From: an uncultured Bacilli bacterium
Lineage (GTDB): Bacteria; Bacillota_I; Bacilli_A; RF39; UBA660
DNA length: 34,369 nucleotides
NCBI GenBank assembly: GCA_950097225.1
Contig: CATNCE010000016.1
Coordinates: forward strand, 1 to 34,369
Direction of reading: 5' to 3'
Of this stretch, positions 22,608 to 31,783 are shown piece after piece; the first letter of the stretch is position 1; the number at the start of each line of letters is the position of its first letter. Under the pieces are notes generated by a model. That model ran no database searches, was not told the DNA's origin, and saw only the letters and a program-made list of their open reading frames with translations. A program made the translations under genes and the position numbers.

Positions 22608-24339
22608 ACATTTTATCAACGGTTTCAATAGCGAGAATATCTAGTAAATTCGTCAACGTGTTATGAACAAGACGAGTAAGTGCGATAAATGTTTCTTTGA
22701 TATCAGCATTTTCTTCTGCTTGAATATTATTATTGGCATAGAACTTATTATATAGACTACATAAGTCATAGATAAACTCAGCTAAATAAGATGTTGTAAC
22801 ATCTTGATATGCTAAGGTTAAATTTCTTGGTAGTTCGGTTAATTTTATTAGAATGTCGATAACTTCTTGGTTTTCAACATTCTTTAAAATTTCGTTTCCA
22901 CTACTTAATTTAGTTAACAATGATTTCATACGTGTAGCTGTATAGACTGCATAAATTCCAGTTTTACCTTCAAAAGCTGTAAATTTATCTATATCAAATA
23001 TGTAATCAGTTTTACGATATGGTAAAAGATCGGCATATTTTAGAGTTGCTACTGTTAATTTATTGGCAATATCAATTCGCTCTTCGCCAATTATTTCTGG
23101 TTTTATTTTAGGTTCAATTTTAGAATATACCTGTTTTATTAGTTCTTGCAAGCTCATGACACCGCCATCACGAGTTTTAAATGGTTTGCCATCTAGTCCA
23201 TTAATAGTTCCAAATCCATAAAATTTTAGATCGACATTTTGAGGAACTAGTCCCGATTTATAGCATCCTCTAAAAATCTGTTCAAAATGAAGACTTTGGC
23301 GCTCGTCTACAAAATACCAAATGGCATCAGGCTTAAAATCTTGCATTCTTTGCATAATTGTAGCTAAATCTGTAGTGTCATAAAGAATTGCTCCATCGCT
23401 TTTCTTTAAAAGTAAAGGAGGCATCTCTTTATTATCCGTGCTATCTGCTATATGCATGATTAAAACGCCATCACTCATTTCTGTCATACCTTGATCACTT
23501 AAAAATTTAATTACGGGTTCGGCATATTCACTCGCATCACTTTCCCCATACAAATAATCAAAACGACAATTTAAGTAGTCATATATGGCTTGGCAGTCAG
23601 GCTTACTCGTATTTACAACATGACGCCATAAAGCTCTAATGCCTGGTTCCCCTCTTTGGAATTGCTCAGTTAATATGCGAGCTTCTAAAGCATACTCACT
23701 ATCTTCCTTTTTTCTTAAACTAGCACGAGGATAAATTTCACCAAGTTCTTCATTAGTTACAGGGGATTCTTGTGGATATTCACCAACATAGTCTTTATCA
23801 AAGTAAACTAAATCTGGCATCATTTCTTTTATTTCACGAATTACTAAGCCAATTGGTGTTCCCCAATCCCCCCAGTGAACATCGCCAATTGAGGTGTCCC
23901 CAAATACTTTAATTAAACGACGCATCGCTTCTCCGATATTACATCTTAAGTGTCCAACGTGTAAAACTTTAGCAATGTTAGCTCCACCATAGTCTAATAC
24001 GATTGTCTTCTTTTCGCTTTTTTTATCAACAAAGATATTAAAATCGTTTAGTCCCTTATTTAAGTAGTTAACAAGTACATCATTATTAAATGTAACATTT
24101 ATAAATCCAGGGCCTTGAATGTTGACATTGACAAAACGCTCATCTAAAACGCCTACAATATGAGCTGCAATATCACGAGGTGGGACGCTATATTTTTTAG
24201 CTAACTGCATAGCTACATTTATCTGATACTGACCAAATTCAGGTATTTTAGATTTTTCTAATGGTACATAGTTAATTTCGTAACCAAGTTCATTGATAGT
24301 TTCAGTTAAATATTTTTCAGTTTCTAAGATTAAGCTCAT
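22606..24339 (-). CDS. argS: Arginyl-tRNA synthetase
   Basis: Charges tRNA-Arg. It has 577 residues, normal for class I ArgRS. An N-terminal Add-1-like domain precedes the Rossmann core, with the HIGH motif as HVGH (ANIAKVLHVGHLRCNIGEA) and VHWGDWGTPIG. The KMSKS region is degenerate (GKPFKTRDGGVMSL), as usual in this enzyme. The helical anticodon domain contains TRMKSLL and ends LLDILAIETVDKM. The ATG at 24337-24339 is chosen for its AAGGAAG site 8 nt upstream; an ATG eight codons earlier overlaps the preceding gene. It lies just downstream of the unknown gene at 24356 with 16 bp between, implying cotranscription. Confidence 0.97.
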   Translation of the reverse strand: MSLILETEKYLTETINELGYEINYVPLEKSKIPEFGQYQINVAMQLAKKYSVPPRDIAAHIVGVLDERFVNVNIQGPGFINVTFNNDVLVNYLNKGLNDFNIFVDKKSEKKTIVLDYGGANIAKVLHVGHLRCNIGEAMRRLIKVFGDTSIGDVHWGDWGTPIGLVIREIKEMMPDLVYFDKDYVGEYPQESPVTNEELGEIYPRASLRKKEDSEYALEARILTEQFQRGEPGIRALWRHVVNTSKPDCQAIYDYLNCRFDYLYGESDASEYAEPVIKFLSDQGMTEMSDGVLIMHIADSTDNKEMPPLLLKKSDGAILYDTTDLATIMQRMQDFKPDAIWYFVDERQSLHFEQIFRGCYKSGLVPQNVDLKFYGFGTINGLDGKPFKTRDGGVMSLQELIKQVYSKIEPKIKPEIIGEERIDIANKLTVATLKYADLLPYRKTDYIFDIDKFTAFEGKTGIYAVYTATRMKSLLTKLSSGNEILKNVENQEVIDILIKLTELPRNLTLAYQDVTTSYLAEFIYDLCSLYNKFYANNNIQAEENADIKETFIALTRLVHNTLTNLLDILAIETVDKM

Positions 24340-24355
24340 AACAAGCACTTCCTTT

Positions 24356-25126
24356 TTATTCACTTATTTTAGCATAGTGAGTTTTTTTTTCAAGTAAAAC
24401 TCCCTTATTCTGTTGCTTTAATACCATAGTCCGCTCGTTTAGATATTCCAAAATGTTGCATAGGCTCTCAATATCTTGAATAAAGAATGATGAATGTAAT
24501 TCCAAAATTAATGATTTTATATCTCTTTGACATCTGTCTTGATGATTTTTGCGACTTAAAACGTCTATTATGGCATTAAACCCATATAAAACAGCATATA
24601 AATACTGTTGGATACAAGAGTCTTTGTCATCCTTCATCTTTAGTGTTTGCAAAAAGTATTTTTGCATAGAATCTTTGACATCTATGACTTTATGGGCTGT
24701 AGGTATTATTTTTTTTAAGTTTTCAAGAATATAGTTTACAACGCCATCCTCCTGAGTTTGACAAGACATTTCACCCATAGTTTTTAATTGTTCGTTTAAA
24801 AAGTAAGCAACTGTTAAATTAACGACATTATCACTGGAAATACGTTCACAAGGAATAAGATCGTCTAATTCGTATTCTTTTAATAGTTTTCTTACATTTT
24901 CTTCTACTATTTTATCTATAGAAAAAGAAGAATCGACTATTAGATTTTCATCAAACATATCCAATAGCCTTTCTTTTATTTCTACTATTTTAGGCGCTGT
25001 TTCAAAACAACGATAGTTAGAATACTTCCCTGTTGAGTTTATAAATAATAAGTAGCTGATATGCACCTCTATATTTGCTTTATAATATGCTTTAAGATAT
25101 TTATTAGTTGTATATGACTTCTTCAT
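24356..25126 (-). CDS. Unknown helical protein, paralogue of the gene at 21774-22553
   Basis: A 256-residue soluble protein that I do not recognise. Its first ~28 residues share about half their positions with the gene at 21774-22553; beyond that similarity is weak. It is predicted largely helical, with several scattered cysteines (CFETAP, CERISS, MSCQTQ, CIQQY) but no metal motif. Start ATG 25124-25126 follows GGAGG by 5 nt; an ATG four codons upstream belongs to that site. It sits directly before argS and probably shares its transcript. Two related unknown genes bracketing a synthetase gene suggest an old local duplication. Confidence 0.75.
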   Translation of the reverse strand: MKKSYTTNKYLKAYYKANIEVHISYLLFINSTGKYSNYRCFETAPKIVEIKERLLDMFDENLIVDSSFSIDKIVEENVRKLLKEYELDDLIPCERISSDNVVNLTVAYFLNEQLKTMGEMSCQTQEDGVVNYILENLKKIIPTAHKVIDVKDSMQKYFLQTLKMKDDKDSCIQQYLYAVLYGFNAIIDVLSRKNHQDRCQRDIKSLILELHSSFFIQDIESLCNILEYLNERTMVLKQQNKGVLLEKKTHYAKISE

Positions 25127-25174
25127 GTTTACCTCCATTTATACCCTTTAATTATAACAAAAATTTATAATTAT

Positions 25175-25197
25175 AAAAAGCCACTTTTTAGTGACTT
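25175..25197 (-). terminator. Terminator of the hybrid kinase gene
   Basis: GTCACT-AAAA-AGTGGC stem-loop followed by Ts on the minus strand, overlapping the stop codon at 25188. Confidence 0.75.
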
Positions 25198-27029
25198 AAA
25201 AATATTTCGGCTAATTTTTCTTCAATCTCATCTTTAGAAAATGGTTTAGCTATATAGCTTACAAACCCTTCATTTTTATAGGTCTTTTCAGCCCCAGCTA
25301 GTGCATCAGCTGTCAAGGCTACAACAGGTGTATTAAAGTTAGGTATTTCTTTTAGATGCTTTAAGGCAGTACTTCCAGACATAACTGGCATCATTATATC
25401 CATTAAGATTAAGTCGTACTTAGCTCCAACTCTAATTTTATCAAGACATTCTTGTCCAGTATATGCCTCATCAAGATCCATGTTAAAACTAGCTAAGGCT
25501 TTTTTTGCAACCTTAATATTTAATTTATTGTCATCGACTATGAGAACTTTTTTGCCATTATATTCTTGCATAATTCGATTATTAATGGCTTTTTGGCTAA
25601 TTATTTGCGTATTACTTAAACTTTCGCGACGACTTATTTTTTGAGGAAGCTGAACAACGAAAAGAGAACCTTCTCCATATTTACTTTGAACGTTAATCTT
25701 GCCATTCATCATTTCTACTAAACGTTTAGTAATGGCAAGCCCTAAGCCCGTACCTTCAGTAGTTGTATTTTTTTCTACATCCAGACGTTCAAACTTAGTA
25801 AACAATTTATTTATATCTTCACTTTTAATACCATTTCCTGTATCCATTACACTTATAATTAATGTGCATATTTCATCATTGTTGATACATTTAATACTCA
25901 GTTCAATAGAACCTGATTCCGTATACTTAATAGCGTTAGTTAAAAGATTATTGATAATTCCTTTGACATGAGTTTTATCACCAATTAGTTCATCAGGTAA
26001 ATCAAGGGCCATATTAAGGGTAAAGTCAATAGGTTTATCTCCTATTCTAGTCGTTGTAACACGAACCATTTCACTTATCTCTTTTTTAAAATTATATGGC
26101 AATTCAACAATTTCCATTTTATCACTTTCAATTTTATTTATATCTAAAATATTACCAACAATTTCTAATAGAGTCTTAGATGCATTGACGATATCTTCTG
26201 CATCTTCATAGACTTCATTTGGTAAATTATCTTTATAATTCATTATGTCTTCTGATAAGCCAACTATGGCATTTAGAGGTGTGCGAATTTCATGAGACAT
26301 GCTGCTTAGGAAATCAGATTTAGCATTATTGGCCTTTTCAGCAGTTTGATAAGCATATTCTAACTTACTAATCATTTTTAGATCTGGATTTTCAATAGTA
26401 AAAAACATTATTAATGATACTAAAGATAATACAACTCCTTGAATAATTATTTCGGGAGTAACTGCTTTAATAGCTATTAAAAATATGATAAGTAAGACTA
26501 GAGATATTAAAGGTGTTAATTTGCGGGCCTTATCTTTGATAGATTTATCAAAAATAATTTTTATTACAAATATAATTATACCAATTAAATATACTGCAAT
26601 ACTAAAGAACATAAAGTTAGTCGATAACCCTTTAGAATCAATAGATGTAGGTGTAAAGATGATATTAACTGGTAAGACAAGAATAATTATTGATAGTATG
26701 ATATTAATCCCGATGATGAAACGCGTAATATGGGAAAGTCTTGTTTCATCAGAGATGGCAACAGCAATGATATATCTAAATAAAAGACTACCCCATAGTA
26801 GTAAAAGAGCATAATCTATTTTAATAAGGATACGGGAAAATAAACTATCCATAAAGAATTTTATACAAACTAAACCTAATAAAGCGAAAATGCTTTCAAC
26901 GAAATTGACGATAATTAACTTTCTATAATTTTTAGTTTCATAGGTATCAACTCTTTTTTTAGAAAAAAAGATAATATTAACTAAACTAATTATTAAAAAA
27001 GCACAAATTGGATAGGATAAAAAAATCAT
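25188..27029 (-). CDS. Hybrid sensor histidine kinase with receiver domain
   Basis: A 613-residue membrane kinase. The first ~215 residues hold about seven transmembrane helices with short loops and no evident extracellular sensor, so it probably senses within the membrane. A HisKA domain follows with His246 in SSMSHEIRTPLNAIVG. The ATPase domain has IINNLLTNAIKYT, MDTGNGI and GTGLGLAIT. The C-terminal receiver (~493-613) has VLIVDDNK, Asp544 in LILMDIMMP, VALTADA and IAKPF. There is no output domain or HPt, so phosphate must pass to another protein. AAGG precedes the ATG at 27027-27029. It is a lone gene with its own terminator. The ligand is unknown. Confidence 0.95.
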   Translation of the reverse strand: MIFLSYPICAFLIISLVNIIFFSKKRVDTYETKNYRKLIIVNFVESIFALLGLVCIKFFMDSLFSRILIKIDYALLLLWGSLLFRYIIAVAISDETRLSHITRFIIGINIILSIIILVLPVNIIFTPTSIDSKGLSTNFMFFSIAVYLIGIIIFVIKIIFDKSIKDKARKLTPLISLVLLIIFLIAIKAVTPEIIIQGVVLSLVSLIMFFTIENPDLKMISKLEYAYQTAEKANNAKSDFLSSMSHEIRTPLNAIVGLSEDIMNYKDNLPNEVYEDAEDIVNASKTLLEIVGNILDINKIESDKMEIVELPYNFKKEISEMVRVTTTRIGDKPIDFTLNMALDLPDELIGDKTHVKGIINNLLTNAIKYTESGSIELSIKCINNDEICTLIISVMDTGNGIKSEDINKLFTKFERLDVEKNTTTEGTGLGLAITKRLVEMMNGKINVQSKYGEGSLFVVQLPQKISRRESLSNTQIISQKAINNRIMQEYNGKKVLIVDDNKLNIKVAKKALASFNMDLDEAYTGQECLDKIRVGAKYDLILMDIMMPVMSGSTALKHLKEIPNFNTPVVALTADALAGAEKTYKNEGFVSYIAKPFSKDEIEEKLAEIFLSH

Positions 27030-27065
27030 AAGTATCACACCTTATTATAATTATAATATTAATAA

Positions 27066-27095
27066 AAGAAAAAATATAGATAAATCCTCTATATT
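27066..27095 (-). terminator. Terminator of the acyltransferase-like gene
   Basis: AATATAGA/TCTATATT stem with T run on the minus strand, overlapping the stop codon at 27089. Confidence 0.8.
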
Positions 27096-28222
27096 TTGTA
27101 TTTACTGCTTTTATATCTTTCTAGACGCTTTTGAATTGGTTCGTCTTCAGGTAGTGATTCTCTAAATTCTCGCAAACTTTTTAGATATTCATCAATATTC
27201 TCTGATACTTTCATGTAATTTTGAAAGCGATCATTTGTAATCCCAAAGTAGAATGGATCAACTTTAGATATAAATTTAATGTATTCTCCAACTTCTTCTT
27301 GCATTATTTTTTCTTTGGTGTGAACAACACTGTCTATTTGTTCTTGCATACTATATCCTGGCCATTCTTTTATGCGATCTTCTATAAAGTTAAACCAATA
27401 GTCTTCTGGTATGCTATCGCGGCGTTCAACACCGTGTGCTTCCCAAATCTCCCATTTTAAGGTAGCTAATTTATCACGCATAATAGTATTGGCTTCTAGT
27501 TTAATTTGTTCTTTTATGCTAGATTCTTTTTCTTCATTTTCATCTAGCTCGTTGTAACTTTCATTAATTTTTAAGTCGCATAAGATTTTATTTGCCACTT
27601 CACTTGGGTCGTATAATTCTCCAAAATTAACAACAAAATGATCTCCATATTGTTCAAGAGCAATTGGCAATATCAAAGAATTTGTACTCATTGCTCCGTC
27701 AACAGCACCAAGGTGAGTATCCATGATTATTTCGTTTGGAGATAGATTCCACGTTCCTTCTGAAAGTATCATGGTTAGAAGTTTATCTAAAAGCATTTTT
27801 TTATTAAGTTTACTGGAATATAAACGATCTTCTCTAGAAAGTTCATCAACATAGATAACACCAAACCATTCCATCATCGCTTCATTGAAGTTTCCATGCA
27901 TATTGCGATAGTCGCTGGCCATAACATAAAATTGTTGTTTGATTTGTTCTTTTACAATTTCAAAGTCATATTTTCCGATGTGAGATACTACAAATGTTAC
28001 TCCACGATTTTTAGGCAGTTTGTAATTTTTATTTCCTATAACTTCAACTGTTTGTTTTTTTATTTTGCGTTGAGCATACAATGCTCCTCTTTGAATTGGA
28101 CAAGTTATTTTTCGAGCTGTTCGATACTTTATTGGTAAATTTTGATCAACAATTTTCTTCTTTAGTTGTTTATATTTTTGAAAATCTTCTTCTATTTGTT
28201 CCCTAGTTAAATTATTCCCCAT
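27089..28222 (-). CDS. Putative LPLAT-type acyltransferase (PlsC-like), divergent
   Basis: A 377-residue protein. The N-terminal ~40 residues are helical (LTREQIEEDFQKYKQLKKK). The core has SHIGKYDFEIV (His-x4-Asp, the catalytic motif of glycerolipid acyltransferases) and, about 90 residues later, LSEGTWNLSPN, resembling the EGTRS substrate motif. LILPIALEQYGDHFVVNFGE follows, like the usual IVPVAI strand. No clear membrane helix is present, and the C-terminal ~150 residues are charged and helical (EEKESSIKEQIKLEAN, EPIQKRLERYKSSK). Family assignment rests on the two motifs and their spacing. ATG 28220-28222 is preferred for its CGGAGG site. Substrate unknown; a lipid or glycolipid acylation role is inferred. 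Confidence 0.65.
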   Translation of the reverse strand: MGNNLTREQIEEDFQKYKQLKKKIVDQNLPIKYRTARKITCPIQRGALYAQRKIKKQTVEVIGNKNYKLPKNRGVTFVVSHIGKYDFEIVKEQIKQQFYVMASDYRNMHGNFNEAMMEWFGVIYVDELSREDRLYSSKLNKKMLLDKLLTMILSEGTWNLSPNEIIMDTHLGAVDGAMSTNSLILPIALEQYGDHFVVNFGELYDPSEVANKILCDLKINESYNELDENEEKESSIKEQIKLEANTIMRDKLATLKWEIWEAHGVERRDSIPEDYWFNFIEDRIKEWPGYSMQEQIDSVVHTKEKIMQEEVGEYIKFISKVDPFYFGITNDRFQNYMKVSENIDEYLKSLREFRESLPEDEPIQKRLERYKSSKYKI

Positions 28223-28272
28223 ATTATCCTCCGTTTTTTTGATTATTTTAACATTTATTAATGATATTAGCA

Positions 28273-28303
28273 AATAAAAAATAGTAGAGTATACTATTTT
28301 TCT
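28273..28303 (-). terminator. Terminator of the pfl operon
   Basis: AAATAGTA/TACTATTT stem with Ts on the minus strand, overlapping the pflA stop codon. Confidence 0.82.
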
Positions 28304-29016
28304 TGAAGTAAATCTATCAGGAATTCATATAATTTATTGCATTTATCTAGGTCCATTTCTGGTAAGTCTTGATAAGCGTTGGGAATACCTAGAGTCAAAT
28401 ATTTTTCACTGCCAAGTTTATGGTATGGCAAAAATTCTATTTTTTCGATGTCAGATGCTTCAAAATGCTTGCAAATATAAGCGGCAAGATCAGTTATAAA
28501 TGCTTCATTGTCGTGGGTTCCTGGTACGATTACCTGACGAATATGAAACTTTTTTCGATACTTGCGGGCAATGTTTAAGAATTCCCAAGTTTTTTTGATA
28601 TCGCCACTAGTTAAACTTCGATAACGATCCTCGTCAATATCTTTGATATCATAAATGATTAAATCAACATTTTTTATTATTTCCTCATAGGGAGAATCAG
28701 TATATCCAGCAGTATCAATGGCAATGTTAATTCCTTCACGTTTTAAGGCTTTAATTGCTTCTAAAAGAAACTCACTTTGAAGTAAGGGTTCGCCTCCAGA
28801 AAATGTTACACCACCTTTGGTTCCATAATATGTTTTATAGCGGCTTATTTTAGCAACTAGTTCTTCGGTATCATAATTCATTCCTTGCATATTCCATGTT
28901 TCTGGATTATGACAATACTTGCACCTTAAAAGGCATTTATTCAAGAATATAACGGTTCTAATTCCTGGTCCATCGGATGTTGAAAACGATTCGATAGAAT
29001 TGACACTAGCTTGCAT
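28294..29016 (-). CDS. pflA: Pyruvate formate-lyase-activating enzyme (radical SAM)
   Basis: A 240-residue radical-SAM enzyme that installs the glycyl radical on PflB, using AdoMet and a [4Fe-4S] cluster. The cluster motif CLLRCKYCHNPETW (CX3CX2C) follows DGPGIRTVIFLNKC. GGVTFSGGEPLLQ is the AdoMet-binding GGE motif, and DTAGYTD, DIKDID and HIRQVIVPGTHD match the family. The length is typical for PflA; the absence of extra 4Fe-4S insert cysteines excludes the GRE-activase variants with ferredoxin inserts. Its ATG overlaps the pflB stop (TAATG), so the two are cotranslated. The terminator follows directly. Confidence 0.96.
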   Translation of the reverse strand: MQASVNSIESFSTSDGPGIRTVIFLNKCLLRCKYCHNPETWNMQGMNYDTEELVAKISRYKTYYGTKGGVTFSGGEPLLQSEFLLEAIKALKREGINIAIDTAGYTDSPYEEIIKNVDLIIYDIKDIDEDRYRSLTSGDIKKTWEFLNIARKYRKKFHIRQVIVPGTHDNEAFITDLAAYICKHFEASDIEKIEFLPYHKLGSEKYLTLGIPNAYQDLPEMDLDKCNKLYEFLIDLLQEK

Positions 29017-31247
29017 TAGATTTTTTCATGGAAAGTTCTTGATATAACTTCCTCTTGTTGCTTTCTTGTTAAACGATTAAAACGAACAGCATAACCAGAG
29101 ACACGAATGGTTAAAAGCGGATATTTATCAGGATTATTCATGGCATCAATTAACATTTCACGATTTAGTACATTAACGTTTAGATGGTGAGCGCTCTTTT
29201 GGAAGTAGCCATCGATTAGACTTACTAAGTTATCTATTTGTTCGTTTGTATCTTTTCCTAGTGCATTTGGAATAATAGAAAAAGTATTTGATATTCCATC
29301 TTTACAACAATTCTCATAATCTAGTTTAGCAACACTATTTAAGGAAGCTATGGCGCCTAAGGCATCACGTCCATGCATTGGATTAGCGCCTGGAGCAAAT
29401 GGAACACCAGCTGCTCGTCCATCAGGAGTGGCCCCAGTTTTTGAGCCATAGACAACATTAGAGGTAATAGTTAAAACCGACATTGTAGCCTCAGCATCAC
29501 GATAAGTCTTATTTTTCTTTAATTCATTAAAGAAAAATTCAGTAATTTCTTTAGCTAAGAAATCAACATCATCAATGTCATTACCATATTTTGGATAGTC
29601 CCCTTCTATCTTAAAGTCAACAGCAATACCTTCTTCGTCGCGAATTGGTGTTACTTTAGCATGTTTGATAGCTGAAAGGGAATCTGCTACTACTGATAAT
29701 CCAGCAACTCCATATGCCATGTAACGATGAACTAACGTATCATGAAGAGCCATTTGTCCAGCTTCATAAGCATATTTATCATGCATGTAGTGGATTATAT
29801 TCATAGCATTTGAGTATATGTAAGCAACTTTTGATAAAACATTTTTATAAGCCGTCATTACTTTATCAAAATCTAAAACTTCATCAGTTATTTTAGGAAT
29901 ATTATCTAAGACAACTTCTTTTTTTACTTCGTCTATACCGCCATTAATAGCATATAGTAAAGCTTTAGCTAGGTTACAGCGAGCTCCAAAGAATTGCATG
30001 TCTTTGCCAACGCGCATTCCCGATACACAACATGCAATAGCGTAATCGTGTCCATATATAGGACGCATTAAATCATCATTTTCATACTGGATGGCATCAC
30101 TTTCAATACTCATACGTGATGCATACTTTTTAAAATGTGCTGGCAGATTATTGCTCCACAAAACAGTCATATTTGGTTCTGGAGAAGTATTTAAATTGGT
30201 TAGAGTATTTAAAATACGGAAACTAGTTTTGGTGACTAGTGTTTTTTTATCATCAAGACATCCACCAATTGAACACGTTACCCAAGTTGGATCTCCAGAG
30301 AATAACTCATCATAATCAGGCGTTCTTAAGTGACGAACTAAGCGAAGTTTAATAACAAATTGATCGATTAATTCTTGTGATTGTTCTTCAGTAATAATGC
30401 CTTCTTTTAAATCACGTTCAATATATATATCAAAAAAAGCATCAACACGACCTAAACTCATGGCTGCACCATTATTTTCTTTTACTGAAGCTAGATAACC
30501 AAAGTATGTCCATTGAATAGCTTCAAAGGCATTTTCTGCTGGTTTAGAAATATCAAAGCCATAGCTTTTAGCCATTTCTTTTATTTGTTCTAAAGCTCGA
30601 TATTGCATGCTTAGCTCTTCACGAGTGCGAATTAACTCTTCGCTCATAGCGCCTATAAAGATAGAATCCCATTCACGTTTCTTTTGTTCCATTAAGAAAT
30701 CTATTCCATATAAAGCAATACGACGATAGTCTCCTATTATACGCCCTCTTCCATAGGCATCTGGTAACCCAGTTAATAAACCACAATGACGAGACTTGCG
30801 AATGTCATCATCATAAACATCAAATACTCCTTCATTATGAGTTTTACGATATTCTTTAAAATGATTCATCATCGTACTATCGGCTTCATAGCCATATACT
30901 TCTAATTCTTTTTCAACGAGACGAATTCCTCCATAGGGATTTAACATACGCTTTAAAGGCTTATCGGTTTGTAGTCCAACTACAATCTCATTTTCTTTAT
31001 CAATATATCCTGGTTTAAAGGAGTTAATTCCCGACATACATGTTGTTTCAATATCTAAAACATGCTTCTTTAATTCTTCTTTTAATAAATCTTCACACTT
31101 GTTCCATAGTGTCGTAGTTTTAGAAGTTGGAGCGGCAAGAAACGTCTCGTCTTCTTTGTATTCATGATAATTTAAATCAATAAAATTAGAAACATCAATT
31201 GTATTCGTCCAATTTCCTTCTATAAAATTATGCCATGCTTTTTGCAT
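29016..31247 (-). CDS. pflB: Pyruvate formate-lyase
   Basis: Cleaves pyruvate with CoA to formate and acetyl-CoA under anaerobic conditions. The 743-residue length is normal. The active-site cysteines are in [13 protein letters not shown] (two adjacent Cys), and the glycyl-radical site is in the C-terminal [13 protein letters not shown]. Other family segments are [32 protein letters not shown] and [17 protein letters not shown]. The ribosome site is AAGGATG. It is the first gene of a pflB-pflA operon lying downstream of a strong terminator (31330-31363). It implies a fermentative, anaerobic lifestyle. A TATAAT-like box precedes it, but the -35 is poorly spaced, so I do not list a promoter. 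Confidence 0.98.
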   Translation of the reverse strand: MQKAWHNFIEGNWTNTIDVSNFIDLNYHEYKEDETFLAAPTSKTTTLWNKCEDLLKEELKKHVLDIETTCMSGINSFKPGYIDKENEIVVGLQTDKPLKRMLNPYGGIRLVEKELEVYGYEADSTMMNHFKEYRKTHNEGVFDVYDDDIRKSRHCGLLTGLPDAYGRGRIIGDYRRIALYGIDFLMEQKKREWDSIFIGAMSEELIRTREELSMQYRALEQIKEMAKSYGFDISKPAENAFEAIQWTYFGYLASVKENNGAAMSLGRVDAFFDIYIERDLKEGIITEEQSQELIDQFVIKLRLVRHLRTPDYDELFSGDPTWVTCSIGGCLDDKKTLVTKTSFRILNTLTNLNTSPEPNMTVLWSNNLPAHFKKYASRMSIESDAIQYENDDLMRPIYGHDYAIACCVSGMRVGKDMQFFGARCNLAKALLYAINGGIDEVKKEVVLDNIPKITDEVLDFDKVMTAYKNVLSKVAYIYSNAMNIIHYMHDKYAYEAGQMALHDTLVHRYMAYGVAGLSVVADSLSAIKHAKVTPIRDEEGIAVDFKIEGDYPKYGNDIDDVDFLAKEITEFFFNELKKNKTYRDAEATMSVLTITSNVVYGSKTGATPDGRAAGVPFAPGANPMHGRDALGAIASLNSVAKLDYENCCKDGISNTFSIIPNALGKDTNEQIDNLVSLIDGYFQKSAHHLNVNVLNREMLIDAMNNPDKYPLLTIRVSGYAVRFNRLTRKQQEEVISRTFHEKI

Positions 31248-31329
31248 TTTATCACATCCTTATGTTTTCATTATAATATATTTTTTTATATTATTTGTCA
31301 TATGAGAACGCATTTGTCCATTTGTTGAC

Positions 31330-31363
31330 AAAAAAAGAATACCAGCCTGATAAACTGATATTC
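31330..31363 (-). terminator. Terminator of the intergenic RNA
   Basis: GAATATCAG and CTGGTATTC pair (one U-G wobble in the minus-strand RNA) around a 9-nt loop, then seven Ts. On the other strand the wobble is a C-A mismatch, which supports the minus direction. Confidence 0.88.
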
Positions 31364-31736
31364 AACGAGTTTTTTGGAATAAATTATATTTATTATTATC
31401 AGTAATATAATATAATTCTAGAACTTTTAGAGTTTCCTTTCTCTAATACACGTGTATTACTTAGCCGCAGTTCTAATCCATGAAAAGGACATTCGCGTAA
31501 GTTATAAAGGTAATATATAACCTGGTAATCTATCGAGATAGCAATAACCACGAATCGAAAACTTATTATGATATTGGACCTTTATGAATAGTTAACCTAA
31601 AAAATATAGATTTTCAATAAAATCTCTTTTAAATAAATTCCTTAAAGGAATAAGTTATAATTAGTGCTAGTATAGTCTTATTAAATAGGAGTATACTTAA
31701 TTATAATTAGCAATCGTTAACTACTATATACTAAGT
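31330..31736 (-). ncRNA. Unrecognised structured RNA of ~400 nt
   Basis: A predicted transcript from the consensus promoter to the terminator. Perfect complementary pairs inside it: TTATAATTA/TAATTATAA (31655-31663/31698-31706) with AGTATA/TATACT inside (31669-31674/31692-31697); AGATTTT/AAAATCT (31608-31614/31619-31625); ATAAAGGT/ACCTTTAT (31504-31511/31578-31585) enclosing CTATC/GATAG (31530-31541); TAGAACT/AGTTCTA (31419-31425/31469-31475) enclosing TTAGAG/CTCTAA (31427-31432/31441-31446) and the 16-nt palindrome TAATACACGTGTATTA (31444-31459). No tmRNA tag or CCA end, no RNase P core and no SRP tetraloop motif was found. Function unknown. Confidence 0.65.
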
Positions 31737-31742
31737 AATTAT

Positions 31743-31771
31743 ATTATATATATAGTATCGAATTTTGTCAA
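31743..31771 (-). promoter_or_regulatory. Consensus promoter of the intergenic RNA
   Basis: TTGACA (31766-31771), exactly 17 nt, TATAAT (31743-31748) on the minus strand. It faces the ncRNA and lies just 3' of topB, so it is not a topB promoter. Perfect hexamers are typical of stable RNA genes. Confidence 0.85.
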
Positions 31772-31783
31772 TATATATTATAA

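Larger units (their letters stand above)
31248..31783. other. 536-bp intergenic region between pflB and topB
   Basis: No coding frame of note. From high to low coordinate it holds a consensus promoter (31743-31771), a chain of complementary segments (31400-31710), a strong terminator (31330-31363) and ~80 bp of pflB leader. I read the first three as one minus-strand RNA gene. Confidence 0.75.

Noticed and set aside
31330-31736. RNase P RNA, tmRNA, SRP or 6S RNA
   Set aside because: No GAGGAAAGTCC/ACAGAA core, no tag frame or T-arm with CCA end, no SRP GGAA domain; 6S is much shorter. A very diverged member cannot be excluded without a covariance search.
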